From: Psychroserpens algicola
Lineage (GTDB): Bacteria > Bacteroidota > Bacteroidia > Flavobacteriales > Flavobacteriaceae
Length of the DNA: 64,000 nucleotides
Direction: 5' to 3'
Assembly (NCBI RefSeq): GCF_014526325.1
Contig: NZ_JACNMJ010000002.1
Span: 496,001 to 560,000 of the forward strand
The position numbers were made by a program, and so were the translations under genes. Shown piece after piece: positions 54,100 through 64,000 of this stretch (its first letter is position 1; every line of letters begins with the position of its first letter). The notes beneath the pieces were generated by a model. The model saw nothing but the letters and a program-made list of their open reading frames with translations. It was not told where the DNA came from and searched no databases.

Positions 54100-54429
54100 T
54101 TATTCCTGAACGTCGTCGTCAGTATTTCTGTAATAAATTTTGTCATCTAACCATTCTTGAACTGCTAAAGCATGAGGCTTAGGCAATTTCTCATAGAATT
54201 TAGAGACTTCAATTTGCTCTTTGTTTTCAAAGATCTCTTCAAGACTGTCGTTGTAAGTTGCAAATTCTTCTAATTTATCAACTAACTCACGTCTGATATC
54301 AGTATTAATTTGTTCTGCTCTTTTTGAGATTACAGAAATCGCTTCATAGATATTATCTGTTGGCGCATCAATGATATTTCTATCATAAGTTTCTGTTGTA
54401 ACAGGAGCATTAGTCTTTTTTAAATCCAT
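54100..54429 (-). CDS. rpoZ: RNA polymerase omega subunit (Bacteroidota type)
   Basis: The 109-residue protein matches the Bacteroidota-type omega-like family: NIIDAPTDNIYEAISVISKRAEQINTDIRRELVDKLEEF and a C-terminal HALAVQEWLDDKIYYRN. It would stabilise the RNA polymerase beta' subunit. It lies 12 bases after bamD and 7 bases before coaBC in the conserved bamD-rpoZ-coaBC order, which supports the call more than sequence alone. Confidence 0.85.
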   Translation of the reverse strand: MDLKKTNAPVTTETYDRNIIDAPTDNIYEAISVISKRAEQINTDIRRELVDKLEEFATYNDSLEEIFENKEQIEVSKFYEKLPKPHALAVQEWLDDKIYYRNTDDDVQE

Positions 54430-54441
54430 CGTATATGTAAA

Positions 54442-55257
54442 TTAACTTTTTGTATTAAATTCTTGCATTGCTGCACTCATTTCTTCATTCATTTTATCTA
54501 CTTCTTCTTTAAATTCTGAATTAGGATAAAATTTACTGAAGCTTTTATAATAGTTCATTGCTATATTTAAGCGTTCTTCTTTTTTAGCTGCTACACTATT
54601 AATTCCTAGTCTGTAAGCAGAGTCAAGTCTGTAAAACATAGCTTGTTCTTTAAAACTCGTTCCAGGATAATCTGCTAGAAAATTGTCAAAAGCTTTGATT
54701 GCAGCTTCATAATCTGAAGACTCAAAATACGCAATACTATTATATTGTTTAGCAATTTCAAATGCTTTTTTCTCAAGTTTATAATCCAGTTCTTTGATAA
54801 GCTCGTTGGCTTTAGGTAAATATTCTGAATCTGGATATTTATTAACAAACAATTGAAGTTTTTCTAAAGCTTCTATGGTTTCTGCCTGTTCTTTAGAATA
54901 TACAGGAGATACCATATAGTAACTTTTAGCGGCTAAAAATGCGATTTCCTCAACCTTCTCACTTTTTGGGTAAGATTGTTCGAAAAGTCCCATCTGATAA
55001 CCTGCTTCGATGTAGCTTTTCATTTCATAAAATGACATAGCATACATGTACATTAATTTTTCAGCTTGTGGCTTCCCTCTGTAGTTTGGTACAATTTGTC
55101 TGAATATTCGGTTGGCTTTATTCCATTTTCCGGCTTCATACATTTGTGTTCCCATATCAAACTTTGTTTTGATATCTTCAGACTTTAATGCCTTTTGATA
55201 TTCGCTACAAGAGTTAAACACTAGGAGCATTGCCAATAAGTAAACTAATTTCTTCAT
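54442..55257 (-). CDS. bamD: outer-membrane assembly lipoprotein BamD
   Basis: The 271-residue protein has a lipoprotein signal (lipobox LVFNSC, Cys17) and TPR repeats: KFDMGTQMYEAGKWNKANRIFRQIV, AYQMGLF.QSYPKSEKVEEIAFLAAKSYY, DYEAAIKAFDNFLADYPGTSFKEQAMFYRLDSAY and NIAMNYYKSFSKFYPNS. BamD helps BamA insert beta-barrel proteins into the outer membrane. It starts the bamD-rpoZ-coaBC-DUF4835 unit. Confidence 0.94.
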   Translation of the reverse strand: MKKLVYLLAMLLVFNSCSEYQKALKSEDIKTKFDMGTQMYEAGKWNKANRIFRQIVPNYRGKPQAEKLMYMYAMSFYEMKSYIEAGYQMGLFEQSYPKSEKVEEIAFLAAKSYYMVSPVYSKEQAETIEALEKLQLFVNKYPDSEYLPKANELIKELDYKLEKKAFEIAKQYNSIAYFESSDYEAAIKAFDNFLADYPGTSFKEQAMFYRLDSAYRLGINSVAAKKEERLNIAMNYYKSFSKFYPNSEFKEEVDKMNEEMSAAMQEFNTKS

Positions 55258-55274
55258 AAATAAAAAACAGGTTG

Positions 55275-55282
55275 CAAAAGTA
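55275..55282 (-). promoter_or_regulatory. -7 element for bamD operon
   Basis: The minus strand reads TACTTTTG, 17 bases before the bamD ATG. A TTG lies 24 bases further upstream, slightly longer than usual spacing. Confidence 0.55.
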
Positions 55283-55382
55283 CGTATTTATAACGTATAA
55301 TAAAAACAAAAAATTATACTCAAAAATAACGGTTGAAATCAGGCTCTCATTAAGTTTAAGTTATATTTAACTTTTAACTTAG

Positions 55383-56261
55383 TTACTCTATTTTTTTAAG
55401 CGCAACTTTTATCTTTTGCTTAAGTTCTCCTGTAGCTTCCACTAATGGTAATCTCACTAGTGATTTTGACAAGTCTAAGGCTTCTAAAACAGCCTTAATT
55501 CCTGCAGGATTATTTTCAGAAAAAATTAATGAGGTTAAATCCATTAACTCAAAATGAATGCTGTAAGCTTCTTTCGCTTTTCCTTCCAAACCTAGATTAA
55601 TCATCTTTGTAAATTGTTTTGGAACAGCTTGACCTAAAACGGATATCACTCCTGCTCCACCAGCTAAAACAACACCCAAAACTAAATCATCATCACCAGA
55701 AATAACTAAAAAATCTTCAGGCTTGTCTCTAAGTAATTTTAAGTATTGGTGTACATTGTTTCCGGCTTCTTTAACTGCAATGATATTGTCAAAGTCATTT
55801 GCTAAACGCAATGTCGTTTCTGGCGTCATATTTGACGAGGTTCTACCAGGTACGTTATATAAAATAATGTCAATTGGAGAAGCCTTAGAAATGGCTTTAA
55901 AATGTTGGTATATACCTTCTTGAGTTGGTTTACTATAATATGGAGACACAGATAATAAAGCATCAATCTGGCTTAAATCTGTGGCTTTAATTTCGTCAAT
56001 AATTGTAGCCGTATTGTTGCCTCCAATTCCTAAAACCAATGGCACTCGTCCACCATTAGCTTCAATAATTGTTTTTATAATGGCTTGTTTTTCATCTTTA
56101 GTTATGGTTACACTCTCTCCTGTTGTACCACTTATTACGATATAATCTGTCCCGTTTTCGATATTAAAGTTTACCAGATTTGCAAGTGCATTATGATCTA
56201 CACTTAAATCGTCATTGAATGGTGTAATAATAGCTACACCTGTGCCATGAAATTTAGTCAT
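55383..56261 (-). CDS. dapA: 4-hydroxy-tetrahydrodipicolinate synthase
   Basis: The 292-residue TIM-barrel aldolase condenses pyruvate with aspartate semialdehyde for lysine and diaminopimelate synthesis. It has SGTTGES (44-50), SPYYSKP with Tyr109, YNVPGRTSSNM with Tyr135, and the Schiff-base Lys164 in IIAVKEAGNN. Its ATG overlaps the stop of the upstream gene by one base (TAATG), so translational coupling is likely. Confidence 0.97.
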   Translation of the reverse strand: MTKFHGTGVAIITPFNDDLSVDHNALANLVNFNIENGTDYIVISGTTGESVTITKDEKQAIIKTIIEANGGRVPLVLGIGGNNTATIIDEIKATDLSQIDALLSVSPYYSKPTQEGIYQHFKAISKASPIDIILYNVPGRTSSNMTPETTLRLANDFDNIIAVKEAGNNVHQYLKLLRDKPEDFLVISGDDDLVLGVVLAGGAGVISVLGQAVPKQFTKMINLGLEGKAKEAYSIHFELMDLTSLIFSENNPAGIKAVLEALDLSKSLVRLPLVEATGELKQKIKVALKKIE

Positions 56262-56779
56262 TATAATTTATTTAAAACTGTTAAGTATTTTTTTAATTCT
56301 TCTTTAAAAACCGAAAACTCATTTGGTTTTACATCTATCATTAAATCGTAAAGCCTTGCATCTTGATTGGTTAAGCCTACTTTAAAATTAGCATTAGACA
56401 AAGCTGTTATCAAATTAAGTTCAAGATGATTAGCTTTATAAAAGCTAATTAAAACATCAAACTTTGTATCTATAAAGGTTTGTAAGTCGATGTTATTAAT
56501 CTTTCCTTTCCATCCAAAATCTTTTGGGTTAAAATACGTATCCCAAAGTTCATTTGAATCTTTAGAATCTTCAACAAAAGCGATAATTTTTGTCTTAGCT
56601 TGTTGCAATCCTAAACTCTTAAAAAATGTTCTAAAGGCCTCAAAATCTGAAAATTCACTTGTATTTAAAATTACTCCAACAGTACTCATTTTAGTATTGC
56701 TAACTGCAACATGTCTAGCGCTTAACAATTTGTTGATGTATTTTTGATTAGATTTTTCTTTAAATACCTTTAAAATCAT
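56261..56779 (-). CDS. DUF6913-like protein, coupled to dapA
   Basis: The 172-residue protein has no signal peptide. Recognisable features are AVSNTKMSTVGVILNTSEFSDFEAFRTFFKSLG, NPKDFGWKGKI and FDVLISFYKANHLELNLITALSNANFKVGL, which fit the DUF6913 family seen beside dapA in Flavobacteriaceae. The alternating strand-helix pattern suggests a Rossmann-like fold. Function unknown; overlap with dapA suggests co-regulation. Confidence 0.75.
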   Translation of the reverse strand: MILKVFKEKSNQKYINKLLSARHVAVSNTKMSTVGVILNTSEFSDFEAFRTFFKSLGLQQAKTKIIAFVEDSKDSNELWDTYFNPKDFGWKGKINNIDLQTFIDTKFDVLISFYKANHLELNLITALSNANFKVGLTNQDARLYDLMIDVKPNEFSVFKEELKKYLTVLNKL

Positions 56780-56797
56780 TTATCTTTATGCTTTGTA

Positions 56798-56805
56798 CAA
56801 ATGTA
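56798..56805 (-). promoter_or_regulatory. -7 element for the DUF6913-dapA operon
   Basis: The minus strand reads TACATTTG, 18 bases before the ATG at 56779. Confidence 0.55.
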
Positions 56806-56851
56806 GTAAAAACACATTGTAACGTATCGTAAACCTTTCATAATATAATCC

Positions 56852-57610
56852 ATGAATTATAAACATTTATGTTTCTTTTTTTGTCTGATATTACTCAGTT
56901 CATGCAAGCAAGAAGTACATCTTAACAAAATAGAAGGACAGCAAATAAACATTTCAGATAGTTTAGAAATAGATCAAACTATTGAAGACTTTGTCAAACC
57001 CTACAGAGAACATGTTAACAAAAATTTGGATAGTGTTTTGGCATATGCTGTTGATACCTATACTAAAAGCGATGGCGACTACAATACAGCCATAGGAAAC
57101 ATGATGGCAGATGCGGTATACGAACAGTCAAATCCGATTTTTAAAAACCGTACTGGTGAAGATATCGATTTTGTATTGCTCAATCATGGTGGTATTAGAG
57201 CTATTATTTCTAAAGGCAATGTAACAACCCGAACGGCTTATGAAGTCATGCCTTTTGATAACTCTACTGTTGTTGTGAAACTCAAAGGTACACAAGTTAA
57301 AGAACTCATTGATTACTTGGTCAAAGCTAAACGAGCGCATCCTATTTCAAAATTAAATATTGTACTGGATAGCGACGGAAATTTTAAATCTGCAGGACTT
57401 AATGGTCAAGCATTAGACTTTGATAAAACATATAATGTTGCTACAAATGACTATCTATATAATGGTGGTGACCGAATGGATTTTTTCAAAACCAATGACA
57501 GCCTTTATATATTAGACTATAAAGTTAGAAATGTTCTTATCGACTATTTCAAAAAAATAGACACGCTTAATCCTGTTATTGACAATCGCTTTATTCAGCT
57601 AAAAAATTAA
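56852..57610 (+). CDS. 5'-nucleotidase C-terminal domain lipoprotein
   Basis: The 252-residue protein has a lipoprotein signal (lipobox LLSSC, Cys18) and only the C-terminal (substrate-binding) domain of the UshA/5'-nucleotidase family: SDGDYNTAIGNMMADAVYEQ, DFVLLNHGGIRAIISKGNVTTRTAYEVMPFDNSTVVVKLKG, DKTYNVATNDYLYNGGDRM. The metal domain is encoded by the next gene, 2 bases later. The two probably form one enzyme or work together on nucleotides in the periplasm. Confidence 0.9.
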   Translation: MNYKHLCFFFCLILLSSCKQEVHLNKIEGQQINISDSLEIDQTIEDFVKPYREHVNKNLDSVLAYAVDTYTKSDGDYNTAIGNMMADAVYEQSNPIFKNRTGEDIDFVLLNHGGIRAIISKGNVTTRTAYEVMPFDNSTVVVKLKGTQVKELIDYLVKAKRAHPISKLNIVLDSDGNFKSAGLNGQALDFDKTYNVATNDYLYNGGDRMDFFKTNDSLYILDYKVRNVLIDYFKKIDTLNPVIDNRFIQLKN

Positions 57611-57612
57611 TT

Positions 57613-58524
57613 ATGCAAAGACGACAATTTTTACAACAAACAGCTGCCGCTTCGGCTTTAATAGGTCTTGGTGGAATTGGATTATCTTCATTTAAGCCTG
57701 CTACTAAAAAAATTACCATTTTACATACTAATGACGTTCATAGTCATATTGATGCTTTTGGCCCTGATGATGGGAGAAATCCAAATCAAGGTGGTGTTGC
57801 CAGACGTGCAAGTTTGATTGCCAACATAAGAAAAGAAAACCCAAATACATTATTATTAGATGCTGGTGATATTTTTCAAGGTACACCATATTTTAATTAT
57901 TATGGTGGTGAACTTGAGTTTAAGCTCATGAGTATGCTCAAATATGATGTCGCTACTATTGGTAATCATGATTTTGATAATGGTATTGACGGACTCTATG
58001 CACAACTACCTCATGCTGAATTCGACTTTGTATCTGCCAACTATGACTTTTCAAATACCATTATGGATACGCATGTAAAACCGTATCGTATTCTTAACAG
58101 AGATGGAATTAAAATCGGAATATTTGGTTTAGGCATTCAGCTTGAAGGACTTGTCGAACAAAGAATGTATAAAGAAACAAAATACCTCGACCCTACCGAA
58201 ACTGCACAAGAAATGACGAGAATTCTTAAGCAGGATGAACAATGCGATTTAATTATTTGTTTGTCTCACTTAGGCTACAATTATCGCAATCGTCCAGAAA
58301 AAATTAGTGATCTTAAACTAGCTGAAACAACTAAAGATATTGATTTAATTATCGGCGGACATACTCATACCTTCTTAAAAAAGCCAACGGTTGTAAAAAA
58401 TTCAGAAGGAAAAAATATGCTTGTCAACCAAGTTGGCTGCTATGGTATTAACTTAGGAAAAATTGATTTTTACTTTGACTCTGATAACAACAAAGCTGCA
58501 AACGGAACATCAATAATTGTATAA
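57613..58524 (+). CDS. 5'-nucleotidase-type metallophosphatase, Tat signal
   Basis: The 303-residue protein starts with a twin-arginine signal (MQRRQFLQQTAAASALIGLGG) and continues as a calcineurin-like domain with all usual motifs: TILHTNDVHSHI, LLLDAGDIFQGTPYFNYYGG, ATIGNHDFDNG, DLIICLSHLGYN and IIGGHTHTF. It holds two metal ions and should hydrolyse nucleotide or other phosphate esters. It lacks the C-terminal nucleotide-binding domain, which the preceding gene supplies. The 3' end overlaps the convergent gene by 77 bases. Confidence 0.93.
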   Translation: MQRRQFLQQTAAASALIGLGGIGLSSFKPATKKITILHTNDVHSHIDAFGPDDGRNPNQGGVARRASLIANIRKENPNTLLLDAGDIFQGTPYFNYYGGELEFKLMSMLKYDVATIGNHDFDNGIDGLYAQLPHAEFDFVSANYDFSNTIMDTHVKPYRILNRDGIKIGIFGLGIQLEGLVEQRMYKETKYLDPTETAQEMTRILKQDEQCDLIICLSHLGYNYRNRPEKISDLKLAETTKDIDLIIGGHTHTFLKKPTVVKNSEGKNMLVNQVGCYGINLGKIDFYFDSDNNKAANGTSIIV

Positions 58525-59302
58525 TTATAAGTTTACCCGAATTTCGCGTAGCGTTTCTGTTGTTGGTATAAAATATTCTGAAAAAGTTAATACGCTTATC
58601 TGTAGTTCTATTAGTATGATGATCGTAAACATACTTATATAAAAGAAATAGACCTGCTGTATGTAAAATGCCTTCGAAAACTTCGAATATCCAGAAATAA
58701 ACATATAAATGACATATATAGTTTAGAACATCTGAAAACACGAAACAAAATACCATCAATAAAAATGTAATAGACTGAGCGGTTTCTCTACTCAAATACA
58801 CAGCAAAAGCAAAGTAGGTCATCGCTATTAGTGTGACTCCATGGCATATATAAAGTACCAAATTAACTTCATCTACAAAGTTATCTTTAGCAACCCCATA
58901 AAGCGCATACAAAAAGTAAGAATTCAATAACAGTACTAAAACTAAATAGACCGTTACTAAGCCTTCAAATCTCACCTTTTTCAATTTTCCGATAAGCACA
59001 AAAATCAGTAATAAATAGGCAAGTATATACATCGATTTAGATATCTTAGAAGACCAGACTCCAAAGTCAAATACAGAACAGGCATCGCCGAGAAAAAACA
59101 CTAAAAAAATGGTTAAAAACACGTTTGCCATTTTATGTAATTGACAGTAATAAAACGTCAATAAAATCGTAACCGTTATAAGTTTAGCAATCATAGGCAC
59201 AATGATTAAATTGAAATATGTTGCCAAAGAGGTACACATAAGCAATACAAATAAAACGAATACTAATCCTTTGTTAGGTTTAAATTTTTGCGTGTTCTGC
59301 AT
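58448..59302 (-). CDS. multi-TM membrane protein, unknown (paralogue 1)
   Basis: The start at 59302 (MQNTQKFKPNKGLVF) is supported by the promoter just upstream; an in-frame ATG at 59338 lies within it. The ~284-residue product has about seven or eight TM helices (LVFVLFVLLMCTSLATYF, VFLTIFLVFFLGDACSVFDF, YILAYLLLIFVLIG, and others) and a polar 40-residue tail. Segment order and motifs (FLVFF..., YILAYLL, FVFSDVLNYI) match the gene at 59832-60578. I do not recognise a named family; the YhhN-like group is one possibility. Confidence 0.75.
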   Translation of the reverse strand: MQNTQKFKPNKGLVFVLFVLLMCTSLATYFNLIIVPMIAKLITVTILLTFYYCQLHKMANVFLTIFLVFFLGDACSVFDFGVWSSKISKSMYILAYLLLIFVLIGKLKKVRFEGLVTVYLVLVLLLNSYFLYALYGVAKDNFVDEVNLVLYICHGVTLIAMTYFAFAVYLSRETAQSITFLLMVFCFVFSDVLNYICHLYVYFWIFEVFEGILHTAGLFLLYKYVYDHHTNRTTDKRINFFRIFYTNNRNATRNSGKLIIIQLLMFRLQLCCYQSQSKNQFFLS

Positions 59303-59326
59303 GATAGATTTTATAATAGGGTAAGA

Positions 59327-59354
59327 CAAATATAGCAAATAATATGTATTTCAA
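59327..59354 (-). promoter_or_regulatory. promoter of multi-TM paralogue 1
   Basis: The minus strand has TTG (59354-59352), a 17-base spacer and TATATTTG (59334-59327). Confidence 0.6.
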
Positions 59355-59383
59355 CGTATAAATATTACGTTTTGTCGATTTTT

Positions 59384-59413
59384 TTGCAAATTTCGTCAAT
59401 TCTCGTATGTTTT
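59384..59413 (+). promoter_or_regulatory. promoter-like element for doxX-like gene
   Basis: TTG (59384-59386), a 19-base spacer and TATGTTTT (59406-59413) fit the consensus with one mismatch. The ATG at 59452 is 38 bases on. Confidence 0.4.
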
Positions 59414-59451
59414 AAATTTCTAATCGTCTAATTATAAATAACCTTTAGATT

Positions 59452-59835
59452 ATGAAAACATATATTCCAATCATTTTACGAATACTTATTGCAATCATCC
59501 TTATTCAAACCTTGAGATTTAAATTTACAGCACATCCAGATAGCGTGTATATTTTTACAAAAGTTGGATTAGAACCTATTGGCAGAATAGGAATTGGCAT
59601 TGCAGAACTTATCGCAGGATTATTATTGCTTATTAGAAAAACTGCATGGAGTGGTGCTATTTTAACTTTAGGCATTATTGGTGGAGCAATAGTAATGCAT
59701 CTAACAACACTAGGAATTGAAATTAATGGAGACAATGGTGTTTTATTTTACACAGCCATAAACACTTTTATACTTTCAGTAATTGTGTTGTACATATACA
59801 GAAAAGACATTCCGATTATAGGTAAAAAGCTTTAA
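59452..59835 (+). CDS. DoxX family membrane protein
   Basis: The 127-residue protein has four TM helices and the DoxX pattern: ILRILIAIILIQTLRFKFTAHPDSVYIFTKVG, RIGIGIAELIAGLLLLIRKTAWSGAILTLGIIGGAIVMHL. DoxX-like proteins sit in the inner membrane and some are linked to thiol-redox or quinone chemistry; its exact role here is unknown. It lies between two minus-strand paralogues and overlaps the second by 4 bases. Confidence 0.85.
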   Translation: MKTYIPIILRILIAIILIQTLRFKFTAHPDSVYIFTKVGLEPIGRIGIGIAELIAGLLLLIRKTAWSGAILTLGIIGGAIVMHLTTLGIEINGDNGVLFYTAINTFILSVIVLYIYRKDIPIIGKKL

Positions 59836-60578
59836 ACTTCTAAATTTTGTTGATTCTGAGGAATAAATGACACAACTTCTTTATGATGCAAACGTGATTG
59901 CAAATAATAAAACAAAAATGCCATTACTATAAACAATGAGCACAACAAATTCAAGACATTAAAATCTTCTGCTACGTAAAAATAAGCCAGTTGTAATATT
60001 TCAGAAAACAAAATGCAAATGGATCCAATAAGTAAATTCATTGACTTCTTATCATCTTTCGCCATATAATACAATAGAGACAAACTCATCAAAATCATGA
60101 TAACTGCATTATAAGTAAATTCTAATGTATACTGGGAGCTAGTTAGCTCTTCTCTAGTTGTATCTGTAACTAAGTACACTACAAAAATACCCAGAACGAG
60201 TAAAGACAACGATTGAATAGGAAATTTTGTTACTGCTTTACTCATGTTGATACTCACCAATATTCTCGCTATTAAAAAGGTATACGAAAGGATGTAAAGT
60301 ATATTACCAACATAATAGAAATAGTCAATCTCTTCGCTAAAATCAAAATTTATAACCCAGGTTATGTAGTTAAAAAATTCTGCGATTGTAAAAAACACCA
60401 AAAACATTAGAAATAAGATGTGCTTTTTCTTAACCCTCATCACATAAAACACGATAAGTAGTATCATAGCTAGGGTCTTAACACCAGAAGCTTCAATTTC
60501 TAAAGCTTGAGATTGTAGTCCTAAAAACAGTATACTTAATAAAATAAGTACAGTCCCTAAAATTTTACTTAAATACAT
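59832..60578 (-). CDS. multi-TM membrane protein, unknown (paralogue 2)
   Basis: The start at 60578 (MYLSKILGTVLILLS) follows a -7 element; the in-frame ATG at 60620 lies upstream of it. The ~248-residue product has about seven TM helices. Corresponding segments with paralogue 1 include FLMFLVFFTIAEFFNYI, YILSYTFLIARILVSI and ILFSEILQLAYFYV. It is shorter at both ends. Function unknown. Identity to the first paralogue is low, so the pair is an older duplication. Confidence 0.75.
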   Translation of the reverse strand: MYLSKILGTVLILLSILFLGLQSQALEIEASGVKTLAMILLIVFYVMRVKKKHILFLMFLVFFTIAEFFNYITWVINFDFSEEIDYFYYVGNILYILSYTFLIARILVSINMSKAVTKFPIQSLSLLVLGIFVVYLVTDTTREELTSSQYTLEFTYNAVIMILMSLSLLYYMAKDDKKSMNLLIGSICILFSEILQLAYFYVAEDFNVLNLLCSLFIVMAFLFYYLQSRLHHKEVVSFIPQNQQNLEV

Positions 60579-60600
60579 AATTCGTTTCTTAATAGCAAGA

Positions 60601-60608
60601 CAAATATA
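60601..60608 (-). promoter_or_regulatory. -7 element for multi-TM paralogue 2
   Basis: The minus strand reads TATATTTG in the context GACAAATATAG (plus strand), the same local context as the paralogue 1 promoter. Confidence 0.55.
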
Positions 60609-60675
60609 GGTAAAAAACACACCTAAACGAATAAAAATGCATTTAATCGATGAAATTTAACATTTTGTAAGATTT

Positions 60676-64000
<3,325 letters not shown>

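Overview
The window looks like a chromosomal segment of a marine-type member of the Flavobacteriaceae (phylum Bacteroidota). The DNA is visibly AT-rich. At least four proteins carry C-terminal type IX secretion (T9SS) sorting domains, and several have carboxypeptidase-D-like regulatory domains. There is a bacillithiol-system YtxJ protein. The BamD / RNA polymerase omega / CoaBC / DUF4835 / RecN gene order is typical of the group. Many genes have the Bacteroidota promoter -7 element TAnnTTTG shortly before the start, and Shine-Dalgarno sequences are generally absent. No rRNA, tRNA, insertion sequence, prophage or CRISPR array was seen. Both ends cut genes: a TlpA-like lipoprotein gene at the left (5' end missing) and a GH20 beta-N-acetylhexosaminidase gene at the right (3' end missing).

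Region 1 (1-13.3 kb) is a mixture of short transcription units: small transaldolase, an SDR oxidoreductase, the SRP 4.5S-type RNA (minus strand, with its own promoter), a glutaminyl cyclase lipoprotein, two carboxypeptidase-regulatory-like proteins, thioesterase, a beta-helix lipoprotein, glyA, fumarylacetoacetase, a lipoprotein of unknown function, a SLATT-like two-TM protein and YtxJ. Several convergent pairs are separated by clear bidirectional terminators.

Region 2 (13.5-26.4 kb) holds clpB, a TetR regulator with a thioesterase (both preceded by nearly the same palindromic operator), a TraB/GumN protein, deoC, a SixA-like phosphatase, two minus-strand genes (a DUF6503-like lipoprotein and a DinB-like protein), smpB, a DUF5686 outer-membrane protein, a secreted S51 (cyanophycinase-like) peptidase and pcm.

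Region 3 (26.5-37.6 kb) is a long co-directional plus-strand run: Gfo/Idh oxidoreductase, lipocalin-like lipoprotein, 3-hydroxybutyryl-CoA dehydrogenase, M23 peptidase, DUF1015, YggS, an exonuclease/GIY-YIG fusion, DUF3857, a voltage-gated K+ channel with a C-terminal zinc-ribbon-like tail, miaA, an NTF2-like lipoprotein and a cold-shock protein. Two genes here use non-ATG starts in tight junctions.

Region 4 (37.6-56.8 kb) is almost entirely minus strand. It contains a glycosyltransferase-ybbR-coaE-histidine kinase-response regulator unit, a group of three T9SS-secreted proteins (two P-domain paralogues around an FG-GAP/ASPIC protein), fabI, recN, DUF4835, coaBC, rpoZ, bamD, dapA and a DUF6913-like gene.

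Region 5 (56.8-64 kb) has a 5'-nucleotidase split into two genes with different export signals, two paralogous multi-TM proteins around a DoxX gene, ligA and the truncated GH20 hexosaminidase.

Most of the window is conserved core gene content. The most unusual points are the TetR operator pair, the exonuclease gene with no ATG/GTG/TTG start, the split nucleotidase, the channel-zinc ribbon fusion, the protease-less P-domain paralogues and the solitary SLATT-like protein. I saw no clear multi-gene defence or mobile system.
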